Source: Deltaproteobacteria bacterium
GTDB lineage: Bacteria > Desulfobacterota > Binatia > Binatales > Binataceae
Length of the DNA: 53,942 bases
Assembly (NCBI GenBank): GCA_003135135.1
Contig: PLDK01000006.1
Location: 67,942 to 121,883, forward strand
Reading direction: 5' to 3'
Positions 41,274 to 51,253 of this stretch are shown here, in pieces. Both the position numbers and the translations under genes were made by a program. A model generated the notes under the pieces. The model searched no databases. It saw nothing but the letters and a program-made list of their open reading frames with translations, and was not told the DNA's origin. How positions within the stretch are numbered: position 1 is the first letter of the stretch; each line of letters starts with the position of its first letter.

Positions 41274-42179
41274 TCAGATGTTAATCCAGGGCGTAACCAG
41301 GATGTACTTGATGTTGAGCGCGTGCCGCAGCGCCATCTTGATGAACACGCCGGCCATCGCGATCAGCAGAAATCCCGTGATGCCGAAGCGCACCGGTCCC
41401 CATTTCTTCAATATCTCGGGGCCGCCGCCCGGAAACGCCGACCATGGGTCGCCCGAGGGCCGCGATCGTATCCAGTAATATAACCCCGCGTACCCGACCA
41501 CGAAGTAGCCGACTATCAGCGACAATCCGAAAATCGCCGACGCCAGGTAGTCGCGGAAACCGAACATGTACGGCAAATCGACGTTGGTCAGCGCCTCCAC
41601 CAGGTGCGGATCCCAGACCTGCCCGGGCCAGAACCAATTCCATCCGGGACCGCGGAAAAATGTGCCGATGATGATGAATGAGACCCATAAAATGTGAAAC
41701 CCGATGAAAAAACTCAGAATCTCGAACATTCGCTCGCGAAACGTGTAGTACCCGTTGCCTTTCGGGTTGATGTCCAGATACGGAATCAGCATCAGGCCCA
41801 CGATGATGAAACTCGGCAGCACCACGCCCGCGTACCACGGGTCGAAGAACACCAGCATTTCCTGCAAGCCCAGAAAGTACCACGGCGCCTTCGACGGATT
41901 CGGCGTGCGAGTCGGGTTTGACGGCTGTTCCAGCGGCGCGTTGAGCAACAGTGACCACACCGTCAAAACGATGATCACCAGAATCGCCATCAGGAATTCG
42001 CTGCGCACCAAAAACGGCCAGGTGTGCAGCTTCTCCTCGCCGCCGCCGCCCGTCTTTTTGATCGGAGCTTCGATTCGCTTCGACCCGCCCCCGGCCGGCG
42101 TTCTCGCGGCAGCTCCGCCCGCGGCCGCTCCCGCCGCGCGCATCGCGACGGCGCTTTCGTTACCTTCCCGGCTTGCCAT
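41274..42179 (-). CDS. Cytochrome b C-terminal half (subunit IV-like)
   Basis: A 301-residue membrane protein corresponding to the C-terminal part of cytochrome b, as in split b6f-type complexes. A Gly/Ala-rich cytoplasmic start (residues 1-45) precedes helices containing NPSKAPWYFLGLQEMLVFFD, the variant of the quinol-site PEWY region used by b6/f-type proteins (PDWY/KAPWY). Further helices run from MAILVIIVLTVWSLLL to GITGFLLIAMAGVFIKMALR. It lies between two tiny genes and the cytochrome b N-terminal gene. It should hold one quinone site of the complex. Confidence 0.9.
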   Translation of the reverse strand: MASREGNESAVAMRAAGAAAGGAAARTPAGGGSKRIEAPIKKTGGGGEEKLHTWPFLVRSEFLMAILVIIVLTVWSLLLNAPLEQPSNPTRTPNPSKAPWYFLGLQEMLVFFDPWYAGVVLPSFIIVGLMLIPYLDINPKGNGYYTFRERMFEILSFFIGFHILWVSFIIIGTFFRGPGWNWFWPGQVWDPHLVEALTNVDLPYMFGFRDYLASAIFGLSLIVGYFVVGYAGLYYWIRSRPSGDPWSAFPGGGPEILKKWGPVRFGITGFLLIAMAGVFIKMALRHALNIKYILVTPWINI

Positions 42180-42200
42180 GATTAACCCTTAATGCGGCGC

Positions 42201-42335
42201 TCAGTCCTCGTCGTCGCTCCACGGCGGCGGCGCCGCCAGCACGTATACCACATAAAGCATGATCGACATCCCGATCGGCACCGACAGCACGCGCACGATT
42301 CCCTCGTGCAACAGCCATGAAAACACGCCTCCCAT
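42201..42335 (-). CDS. 44-residue single-pass membrane protein in the cytochrome b operon
   Basis: Starts with ATG at 42335 preceded by a strong GGAGGAGGG ribosome site and stops at 42201, between the two cytochrome b genes. It encodes MGGVFSWLLHEGIVRVLSVP, one helix (IGMSIMLYVVYVLAA) and an acidic end (PPPWSDDED). The excellent ribosome site and exact packing support a real gene. Small hydrophobic subunits of this size (PetG/PetL/PetN-like) are typical of b6f complexes, but no homology is claimed. Confidence 0.75.
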   Translation of the reverse strand: MGGVFSWLLHEGIVRVLSVPIGMSIMLYVVYVLAAPPPWSDDED

Positions 42336-42354
42336 CGACCGCCCTCCTCCCGTC

Positions 42355-43128
42355 CTAGAGCGGCCCCGACATGCCGTCGCGGCGGATTCGCCAGAAGTGC
42401 ACCGCCATGAAGATGCCCGCGATCAACGGAAAAAAGATGCAGTGCAAAATATAGAAACGCAGCAGCGTGTGCGGTCCGATTTCCGCGCCGCCGAAAATAA
42501 ATGCGCGCGCGTCGTAAACCGGATTCACCCCGAGCACTTCATGGAACGGACCGCCGTGCCCCAGCAGCGGCGTGGCGCGCGCCATGTTCGAGCCGACCGT
42601 CACCGCCCAGATGGAAAGTTGATCCCACGGCAACAGGTATCCGGTGAACGACAGCAGCAGCGTCAGCACCAGCAGGATCACGCCGACTACCCAGTTGAAC
42701 TCGCGCGGCGGTTTGTACGAGCCCGTCATGAACACGCGGAACATATGCAACCACACCGCGATCACCATCCCGTGCGCGGCCCATCGATGCATATTGCGCA
42801 TCAACATCCCGAACGGCATGTCGAATTCCAGGTACTTCATGTCCGCGTAGGCATATTCCGCCGTCGGCCGATAGTAGAACATCAGGTACACGCCGGTGAC
42901 CACCGTCACCAGGAAAAGCAAAAACGTGATGCCGCCCATGCACCACGTGAAGCGCAGGCGCACCGCATGCTTTTGCACTTTCGACGGATGCAGATGGAGC
43001 CACACGTTGCCGGACACCATCAGGATCCGGTTGCGCGGCGTGTCTTCGTATCCGTGCCTGAATATTGACTGCCAGGCCTGCGAATCGGTTATCTGGCGTT
43101 TCGTTTCGTTCCAGTCAAACTTGGCCAT
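42355..43128 (-). CDS. Cytochrome b N-terminal half (b6-type)
   Basis: A 257-residue cytochrome b6-like protein with four membrane helices and the haem-binding His pairs: HRWAAHGMVIAVWLHMFRVF (first pair) and ILHCIFFPLIAGIFMAVHFW (second pair). It also has GYLLPWDQLSIWAVTVGSN, the quinone-site GYLLPW block of b6-type proteins, and the N-terminal amphipathic region. Together with the C-terminal half at 41274-42179 it forms a split cytochrome b. It is the first gene of the leftward operon with the octahaem cytochrome; no Rieske gene is adjacent. Confidence 0.95.
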   Translation of the reverse strand: MAKFDWNETKRQITDSQAWQSIFRHGYEDTPRNRILMVSGNVWLHLHPSKVQKHAVRLRFTWCMGGITFLLFLVTVVTGVYLMFYYRPTAEYAYADMKYLEFDMPFGMLMRNMHRWAAHGMVIAVWLHMFRVFMTGSYKPPREFNWVVGVILLVLTLLLSFTGYLLPWDQLSIWAVTVGSNMARATPLLGHGGPFHEVLGVNPVYDARAFIFGGAEIGPHTLLRFYILHCIFFPLIAGIFMAVHFWRIRRDGMSGPL

Positions 43129-43215
43129 CCGCCACCACCCGCTAAAACTCCCAGGAGCTGCCCGCTACGGGCGCCCACGGCAATCTGAGCAAATACGCTC
43201 TAAAAGATTGCAGTT

Positions 43216-43252
43216 CTTGCGACCTTATCGCAAGCCTGCCTGAAATTCAGGC
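43216..43252. promoter_or_regulatory. Two adjacent inverted repeats upstream of the cytochrome b operon
   Basis: CTTGCGA and TCGCAAG (43216-43234, 5-base spacer) and GCCTGAA and TTCAGGC (43238-43252, 1-base spacer) are perfect inverted repeats about 90-125 bases upstream of the cytochrome b start. The second has a 7-1-7 form like a dimeric repressor site. They may be operators or a transcript leader structure. Confidence 0.4.
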
Positions 43253-43361
43253 AAGCCTACCTAATTTCGCCGATGTTCTGCAACAAAGTAGACCAATCAA
43301 GTCGGGATTTCCATACGGTAAAATGGAAGAACGCGAGCGGCACAACGGCCGGAAGAAGTTG

Positions 43362-43394
43362 AACCGCCGGAGCGATCGATTCGCCCCGGCGGTT
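43362..43394. terminator. Nine-pair hairpin next to the remnant gene
   Basis: AACCGCCGG and CCGGCGGTT pair perfectly around a 15-base loop. No T-run follows on the minus strand (next bases CAACTTCTT), so a weak terminator or mRNA 3' hairpin of the truncated gene that stops at 43408. Confidence 0.4.
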
Positions 43395-43407
43395 GTCATC
43401 GGGTAGC

Positions 43408-43551
43408 TTAACTTCCCGTGCCGGTCAGCGTCAGGATATGCGGACTGGCCGCATCGCCGACCGCGCTGACCGCCAGCATAGCGCCTTCCGCTAAAACGGT
43501 ACTCGGCCTGAACTTGACCAGGTAGGTGCAACTCGCGACGCCGCCCAGATG
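43408..43551 (-). pseudogene. C-terminal remnant of a choice-of-anchor D-type surface protein
   Basis: About 45 codons read GGVASCTYLVKFRPSTVLAE, then GAMLAVSAVGDAASPHILTL and TGTGS and stop. The C-x-Y-x-V-x-F-x-P and SPHxLxLTGTG pattern is the end of the Ig-like choice-of-anchor D / HYDIN-type modules common in large exported proteins. Upstream the same frame runs straight into repeat B (CHPERSEGTRI) and the CCTCTCCC repeat, so the 5' part of the gene has been lost or replaced there. Confidence 0.6.
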
Positions 43552-43642
43552 TCCCTCACCCGCGCCGGAGGCGCGGCCTCTCCCGGTACAGGGAGAGGCA
43601 AGGATCCGGGTTCCTTCGCTTCGCTCAGGATGACACAAAAAG
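43552..43642. repeat. Composite repeat: CCCTCACC/GGGAGAGG hairpin plus repeat family B
   Basis: CCCTCACC, a hairpin with CCTCTCCC and GGGAGAGG arms, then CCGGGTTCCTTCGC..CGCTCAGGATGACAC. The same parts in inverted order occur at 53238-53310, so the whole is one composite unit. It borders a truncated gene. Confidence 0.7.
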
Positions 43643-43710
43643 TGGAGGCCTCTTCCCCCTTTTGCCTTTCTAACAGGGACGAAGTCCCGCATCTTTATCT
43701 TGTCACTTTT

Positions 43711-43736
43711 CACTGGGTGCAGGCCTCACCCCTGCC
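43711..43736. repeat. Palindromic repeat family A, copy 4
   Basis: CACTGGGTGCAGGCCTCACC followed by CCTGCC. It belongs to the same family as the copy 25 bases further on, with a weaker hairpin. Confidence 0.55.
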
Positions 43737-43760
43737 CGCGCGCGACAACGGAGCGCGGCC

Positions 43761-43790
43761 TTAATACTGGGTGCAGGGCTCAGCCCTGCT
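43761..43790. repeat. Palindromic repeat family A, copy 5
   Basis: TTAATACTGGGTGCAGGGCT followed by CAGCCCTGCT. The hairpin arms CAGGGCT/AGCCCTG lie at 43774-43788. The stop codon of the leftward membrane protein (TGA at 43780-43782) and its last residues RQQG lie inside this copy. Confidence 0.7.
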
Positions 43791-44157
43791 GCCGGAAGCG
43801 GCCGAAGAACGCGACGATCAATCCCCACACCACCATCAGCAATGCGATCCCGATTACGCCCAGCCCTACGCCGGCCAGAATTCCCGTCGCGCACAGCACC
43901 GCGCCGATAACCAGCAGTGGAATTGCAAACGCGATCGGGTTGAAGGGATCGTTCCTCGCCGCCCGCTCGATCATCGCCGCCGCCTGCTCGGACTGGCCCG
44001 CATTCTCGCTGCTTTCCTTGAGGATGCTGACGGCGTAGTCGGTGAGTTCCTGGCGATTGGGCATCGCGCGCAGACGCTCGGCGAGCTCTTTGGCCAGCTC
44101 CTCGACGCGTTCGTCGTTGCTCGGGGATTCAGGATCGGGTTTGTTCGATTCAGCCAT
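43780..44157 (-). CDS. Hypothetical membrane protein
   Basis: A 125-residue protein with an acidic, helical cytoplasmic N-terminus (ERVEELAKELAERLRAMPNR, LTDYAVSILKESSENAGQSE) and two membrane helices near the end (IAFAIPLLVIGAVLCATGIL and GVGLGVIGIALLMVVWGLIV), then FFGRFRQQG. The final residues and stop codon lie within repeat A copy 5. Family unknown. It lies 43 bases downstream of the methyltransferase gene. Confidence 0.7.
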   Translation of the reverse strand: MAESNKPDPESPSNDERVEELAKELAERLRAMPNRQELTDYAVSILKESSENAGQSEQAAAMIERAARNDPFNPIAFAIPLLVIGAVLCATGILAGVGLGVIGIALLMVVWGLIVAFFGRFRQQG

Positions 44158-44200
44158 GCCGCGCTTGTCTTCCCGCTCGGCGGCGGCTACGCGCGGCGGC

Positions 44201-44818
44201 TCATGCGTTTTTGCGCGCGATGATCAACGAATGCACCGACCACCGGCTGATCTTTTTGCTGTGCTCCAGCGTAATCGGGTGTCCCTTGAGCACGTCCTGC
44301 TTGCGCAACCTGGTGGTCCATCCCAGTTGCCGCGTGATCGGATTGACGATTGTGTTGAGCGCCGCGACCACCGGGTTCGAACTCTGGAAATGCGTCGTGA
44401 TCGCGATCCCCCCGCCCGGCTTGCACACCCGCACCATCTCCGAGAGCATCCGGTACGGATCGGGAACCACAGTCAGAACGTGAAACGAGGTAACGTAGTC
44501 GAAGCTGTTGTCGGGAAAGTCGAGGTTGAGCGCGTCGCCCTGCTGAAGCTCGATATGTCCCCAGCCGTTTTCCGCCACGCGCTTTTTTGCACGCTCGAGC
44601 ATGTCGACCGACGGATCGATCGCGACAATGTGCGCGTACGGCGGATATGCGTCCAGTGCGATTCCGGTGCCGACGCCCACCTCGAGCACGCGGTTACCGG
44701 GCCTGAGATTCAGGCCTTCGATAACCTCATGCTCGCGATCGACAAAAACCCGGCCGAAGAAAAAATCATAGAAACGCGCCAGGTCGGAATAGACACGGCT
44801 CTCATGCGGTTGTGACAT
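44201..44818 (-). CDS. Class I SAM-dependent methyltransferase (PmtA/UbiE-like)
   Basis: A 205-residue methyltransferase. Motif I is VLEVGVGTGIALDAYP, followed by the acidic IVAIDPSVDMLERAKKR, then QGDALNLDFPDNSFDYVTSF and CKPGGGIAITTH. The N-terminal VYSDLARFYDFFFGRVFVD, then EHEVIEGLNLRPG, resembles phosphatidylethanolamine N-methyltransferases (PmtA), so phospholipid methylation is plausible, though a UbiE-like role cannot be excluded. Confidence 0.88.
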   Translation of the reverse strand: MSQPHESRVYSDLARFYDFFFGRVFVDREHEVIEGLNLRPGNRVLEVGVGTGIALDAYPPYAHIVAIDPSVDMLERAKKRVAENGWGHIELQQGDALNLDFPDNSFDYVTSFHVLTVVPDPYRMLSEMVRVCKPGGGIAITTHFQSSNPVVAALNTIVNPITRQLGWTTRLRKQDVLKGHPITLEHSKKISRWSVHSLIIARKNA

Positions 44819-44932
44819 TGAAAACTCCGTTGGGTCGATGCGGACCGGGAGACCAGTGCGAGGCAGGATTTTTATGGCGTGGCGATTTTGGCTGCATGCG
44901 ACGCGAGTTCGACGTGACTCGCGCGCGTGGCG

Positions 44933-45127
44933 TCAGGCCGCCGCGTTGATTCCTCGCAACTGACGTTTGACAGAAGTTATATCGCGCTTGCGAAATCGCC
45001 ATTGGCGGCCCTTCTTGAAGGCCGGAATAATATTGCGCCGGGCAAATTCGTTCACCGTGTCCGGGCTCAGGTCGAGCAGGAACGCGACTTCGCGGGAATT
45101 CAGCAGTATATCGTCCTTATCGGCCAT
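44933..45127 (-). CDS. Helix-turn-helix protein of the MerR/excisionase type
   Basis: A 64-residue protein: ILLNSREVAFLLDLSPDTVN is a winged HTH start, followed by EFARRNIIPAFKKGRQWRFR and KRDITSVKRQLRG, the classic helix-turn-helix_17 (excisionase-like) layout with the KGRQWRF wing. ATG 45127 gives a normal family length. It is a DNA-binding protein, possibly regulating a neighbour, though no integrase is near. It lies downstream of secD where secF would be expected. Confidence 0.85.
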   Translation of the reverse strand: MADKDDILLNSREVAFLLDLSPDTVNEFARRNIIPAFKKGRQWRFRKRDITSVKRQLRGINAAA

Positions 45128-45300
45128 ACGAGTCCAACAAGACGCCTTTCCTCGGAGATTTTGTGAGGACGCGATTTTGTAGTATGCGCCCGTCGCCCAA
45201 GTCAAGGTAAAAGGCCCCCGGTACGTGAAATTTGCCCACAGTCCCCAAGAGGGTCGATCGTCAAAATTTAATTAACATCTTTTAGCATCATTAACAATCA

Positions 45301-46965
45301 TTAAACGCTAATCCTGGTGAGCTTCCGAATCGAAATCCGGTAGTCGTACCACGCGCGCGTAACCACGATACAGGAAAACAATCCGGTCAGCACTCCTACG
45401 CACAGGGTGACGGCGAAGCCTTTGACCGGTCCGGTTCCGAATTGAAAAAGGATCAGCCCCGCCGCGAACGTCGAGATATTCGAGTCCCGAATCGCCGACC
45501 ATGCGCGATCGTAGCCGAGCTTCACCGCCTCGCGCGGCGATTTGCCGGCGCGCAACTCTTCGCGCATTCGTTCATTCACCAGCACGTTCGCGTCGACCGA
45601 CATGCCCAGCGTCAGCACGATCCCGGCGATGCCCGGCAACGTCAGCGTCGCACCCAGCGCCGCCATCACGCAGATCAGCAACAGGATATTGAGCGACAGG
45701 CCGAAATCCGCGAGCAGACCCGCGCCGCTGTAGTACACGGCCATGAAGATCAGCACTGCGCCCGCGCCGATCACGAACGACATCTCGCCCTGGCGAATCG
45801 AATCGCGGCCCAGCGACGGGCCCACGGTGCGCTCCTCTTCGATTTCGACCGACGCCGGCAGTGCGCCCGAGCGCAATACGATCGCGAGATCGTGCGCCTC
45901 GTCCATCGAGAAGCGTCCGGTGATCTGCACGTGACCGCCGGGAATTCGCTCCTTGATAACCGGCGCCGAGTAAACCGTGTTATCCAGCACGATCGCGAGG
46001 CGCCGCCCGACGTTTTCAGCCGTCATCGCATCGAAAATTTCCGCGCCGCGCGCGTCGAGCTCGACCGCCACGTACGGACCTTCCAGCCGCGCACCGGGAC
46101 GCACGCGCGCGTCGGTAACGACGTCGCCCGTCATCAGCACGGGGGACTCGACCAGGTACGGTTCCTTGCCGCCGCGCTCCGAGGTGCCATAGAGGACTTC
46201 GTCGCCGGGGGGCGGGCCGTCCTTGATCGCGTCCTGCACGTTTTTCGAGTCGTCAGCCAGTTTGAATTCGAGCACCGCCGTCTTGCCGATCAGTTCCTTG
46301 GCGCGCTCGGGGTCCTGGATGCCGGGCAGTTGCACTAAAATTTCGTTGTCGCCCTCTTTGGCGACGGTGGTTTCGCGCACGCCAAGCTGGTCGATTCGAT
46401 TGCGAATCGTTTCCAGCGCCTGGTCCATCGCATTGGACCGAATCGTCTGCAACTCGCGCGGCTTGTAGGCCATCGAATACGACGGACCGATGCTGGACGA
46501 ATCGCTGTTGCTCGCTACGGTCAAATCCGAGAACGACTTCGCCACGAGGTCGAGGAACGGCGTGCGATCGGCGCTCGACTTCAGCTTGACGATCAGATTG
46601 CCGGAATCATCGACCGCGACATCCGTGAAACCTATTTTGTTGGCCTTGAGTTCCTGCTTGAGGTCATCGCCGCGGCGGTGCAACTGGGTTTTCACCGCCT
46701 CGTCCAGCTTCACGGCCATCAGCAGATGCGTGCCGCCCTGCAGGTCGAGGCCGAGCTGGATTTTGGTCGCGCCGAACCCGGCCCTGAACCAATCGGGCAG
46801 ATCGACGTTGAGGCTCGGCAACAGAATGAGTATCGCTGCCAGAACGATACCACCCGCCAGGTATATGCGCGTGAGCCCGCTGCCGTTGGTGAAATGCATG
46901 TAAAGGAACGACACGATCAGCACGAGCAGAATCAGGATCGGTCCGAAACTTTGAGTCTGTTCCAC
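45301..46965 (-). CDS. secD: Protein translocase subunit SecD
   Basis: A 554-residue SecD. One N-terminal helix (ILILLVLIVSFLYMHF), the periplasmic P1 domain with GLDLQGGTHLLMAVKLDEAV, the DxxxNRIDQLGV block and SIGPSYSMAYKPRELQT, then five C-terminal helices including VLTLGMSVDANVLVNERMRE (the SecD motif D) and GFAVTLCVGVLTGLFSCIVV. It pulls preproteins through SecYEG using proton-motive force. It follows yajC with a 13-base gap, but secF is absent downstream. Confidence 0.97.
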   Translation of the reverse strand: MEQTQSFGPILILLVLIVSFLYMHFTNGSGLTRIYLAGGIVLAAILILLPSLNVDLPDWFRAGFGATKIQLGLDLQGGTHLLMAVKLDEAVKTQLHRRGDDLKQELKANKIGFTDVAVDDSGNLIVKLKSSADRTPFLDLVAKSFSDLTVASNSDSSSIGPSYSMAYKPRELQTIRSNAMDQALETIRNRIDQLGVRETTVAKEGDNEILVQLPGIQDPERAKELIGKTAVLEFKLADDSKNVQDAIKDGPPPGDEVLYGTSERGGKEPYLVESPVLMTGDVVTDARVRPGARLEGPYVAVELDARGAEIFDAMTAENVGRRLAIVLDNTVYSAPVIKERIPGGHVQITGRFSMDEAHDLAIVLRSGALPASVEIEEERTVGPSLGRDSIRQGEMSFVIGAGAVLIFMAVYYSGAGLLADFGLSLNILLLICVMAALGATLTLPGIAGIVLTLGMSVDANVLVNERMREELRAGKSPREAVKLGYDRAWSAIRDSNISTFAAGLILFQFGTGPVKGFAVTLCVGVLTGLFSCIVVTRAWYDYRISIRKLTRISV

Positions 46966-46978
46966 TATGATGAAGCCT

Positions 46979-47338
46979 CTACTTGTCGTCTTTCTTCGCC
47001 GACGCCTTGTGGCTCGAAATCGACGCGATTTGCGATCGCTCGACCTTCAGCCTGACGTTGGGCGCAACTTCGAGCGTGATCACCTTGTCGCCGGCCTCAT
47101 GAATCCGCCCGATAATTCCGCCGGTGGTCACGACCTCGTCGTTGCGCTTGAGCGCGGACAGCATTTTCGCCAGGTCCTGCGCCTTCTTGTTCTGCGGCCG
47201 GAAGACCATGAAGTACATGACGGCGACGACCAGCGCCATGATTGGCCCCGGACCCGTCAGCAACTGCTGGACAAACGACGGAGCGTCGGCGGCTTGGCCA
47301 GCGGCGGCCTGCGCCCATGCGGTGCCTTCAAAAAACAT
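46979..47338 (-). CDS. yajC: Preprotein translocase subunit YajC
   Basis: A 119-residue YajC: one helix (PIMALVVAVMYFMVFRPQNK) followed by AQDLAKMLSALKRNDEVVTT, then GGIIGRIHEAGDKVITLEV, the family's diagnostic sequence. A Gln/Ala-rich N-terminus (QAAAGQAADAPSFVQQL) precedes the helix. It is the accessory membrane protein of SecDF and lies between tgt and secD, the usual order. Confidence 0.95.
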   Translation of the reverse strand: MFFEGTAWAQAAAGQAADAPSFVQQLLTGPGPIMALVVAVMYFMVFRPQNKKAQDLAKMLSALKRNDEVVTTGGIIGRIHEAGDKVITLEVAPNVRLKVERSQIASISSHKASAKKDDK

Positions 47339-47420
47339 CAGATCACGTCCTCACAAACTTCGATCGTTCAAACTTCGAGCGAAACTTCGACCGATCAGAC
47401 TTCAAGTCTCCCCAAAAGAA

Positions 47421-49585
<2,165 letters not shown>

Positions 49586-49689
49586 CTGAAGCGAAGCGCA
49601 ATCGTGATTTGCGCGCGAACCGAATCGCGCATTGTGTGACAACCCTCGACTGACGGGGGAAGCGATCGGCGCGCGACTACCTATCGATA

Positions 49690-50973
49690 CTAGAATGGGT
49701 AGTTGATGCCGGAAAAGACGGCGGCGCCTTCGCCACCCCATCCGACGTCAACGAACCCGACCACGAACGGCTCCGCGATTCCGCGGATTCCGATTCCGCC
49801 GACCGGGTGCAAATCCGAGAATGGGTCGTCGTTCATTGCATGTGCGACGCGTCCCGCTTCGGCGAACGGCGCCAGTTCGACTATCCCGTGGGTGCCGAAG
49901 ATATTTTTCTCCCACACGCGAGTGCGCATCTCGACGTTCATGACGAACAGATTGTTATCTATGTAGCGGCCGGCGCCGTAACCGCGCAGCGTTTCCTGAT
50001 CGGTGAGCAAGCTTTCCTGGCCGCCAAGCCGCGCCTGCGCCCAGAATGGCATCTCGCCACCCGCCGGCTCGTACTCGTTGAAAACGTGACCGGCAAAGGT
50101 GATGCGCTCGTTGACGCTATAGTACTGACGCAATTCTGCGCCGAAGCGGTTGTACGAAACCGAGCTGCCGAATCTGCGATCCGCATTCCCGTAGTACAGC
50201 CGCCCGAGCGTGCCGGAGCGCGGGATATCCACCGAGTCTCGCGAGTCGTATTGGATCATCGCCTGCGAGAGAACTTCGCTGCCGCCGTTGATGCCCTTCT
50301 GATTCGGGAACAGGGTGTGAATGTCCGGCAGCGTGGTGAAGCCACCGGCCAGGATTCGCACGTAGCGCGGGCGTTCCATCAGTGACAGCTGCAGCTTCTC
50401 GGTGAGGTTCAAGCCGAATATCGCCTCGCCATAAAGCTGCTCGGTCGTGTAGTTGGTCTGGTTGCCCCAGTGAGAGTTGTTGCCCGTTCCGAAGAAGCGC
50501 TCGGTCGGATCGCGCTCGAAATAGAAGCGCCCTTCAAACGAGAACCACTTCTTCTTATGCTCGCGCCCGGTCTGGTAATCGAGATCGACCTTGCGCGCGA
50601 TGGTCTCCTGGGCGCCCGCTTCCACGTACCATTGTGTATCCGCCGAGGGATAACCCAGGTAGCGAAAATTTCCACCCGGTCCAAGCGTGCTGTTGGCGTT
50701 GATATCGGGGGCCAGGATGCTGCTGATCTGGTTCTTGTCGTCGGTGAACAGCCATACCGGCAGAACGCCGTAAGTGACTCCGCCGTTGGGATCGGTGGCG
50801 ACTTCGGGCACCGGGATGAACGGCCACGAGTTGGGATCCTGGAGCTTGAATGAGTTCCAGTCGTACTGCGGCCAGCTCCAGGTGCTGGGGTCCATCAGCG
50901 AGAAGGCATGCGCCGTCGGCGCCGCGACAACCAACGCCGCAATTAAGATGAGTGAGACGAGAACGCGCCGCAT
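49690..50973 (-). CDS. BamA/TamA-family outer-membrane barrel protein
   Basis: A 427-residue outer-membrane protein with signal peptide (MRRVLVSLILIAALVVAAPT, then AHAF) and a surface-antigen D15/Omp85-type barrel: repeated beta strands (FRYLGYPSADTQWYVEAGAQ, WFSFEGRFYFERDP), FGTGNNS, ESLLTDQETLRGYGAGRYID (an RGY/RGF-like block of the family) and a terminal NYPF whose Phe is the BAM recognition residue. No POTRA domains, so it is shorter than BamA and resembles the patatin-type or stand-alone barrel group. Function unknown, but clear evidence of an outer membrane. Confidence 0.85.
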   Translation of the reverse strand: MRRVLVSLILIAALVVAAPTAHAFSLMDPSTWSWPQYDWNSFKLQDPNSWPFIPVPEVATDPNGGVTYGVLPVWLFTDDKNQISSILAPDINANSTLGPGGNFRYLGYPSADTQWYVEAGAQETIARKVDLDYQTGREHKKKWFSFEGRFYFERDPTERFFGTGNNSHWGNQTNYTTEQLYGEAIFGLNLTEKLQLSLMERPRYVRILAGGFTTLPDIHTLFPNQKGINGGSEVLSQAMIQYDSRDSVDIPRSGTLGRLYYGNADRRFGSSVSYNRFGAELRQYYSVNERITFAGHVFNEYEPAGGEMPFWAQARLGGQESLLTDQETLRGYGAGRYIDNNLFVMNVEMRTRVWEKNIFGTHGIVELAPFAEAGRVAHAMNDDPFSDLHPVGGIGIRGIAEPFVVGFVDVGWGGEGAAVFSGINYPF

Positions 50974-51253
50974 CGTGGAATCCTGAATTTAACCTTCGCC
51001 TATTGGCATTCGGCTACTCTTCCGCCACACCACCACCCGCAGTCCAAATGCTCGGACCCGCGCAAGCCGGCTCCGCCGAACGATGCTCAAAAGTGACAGG
51101 CTTGGCGGCCTCGATCAAGCCTGCCGATTGCGTTTTGCGTTGACGGATTCTGCAATCGAATCGTCGCAAATGCGCGCGCGCTTTTCGGCGACGCCATAAA
51201 TGTGCAAGGATTCGGAACCAGCGGGAGAATTTCCACAATCAAGGAGTGCGGTA
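50974..51253. other. Intergenic region upstream of the ThDP enzyme gene
   Basis: Contains a hairpin at 51097-51123 (CAGGCTTG and CAAGCCTG) and, at about 51240-51246, AAGGAG before the ATG at 51254. Divergent promoters for the barrel protein and the ThDP enzyme must lie here; none is clear. No gene seen. Confidence 0.4.
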
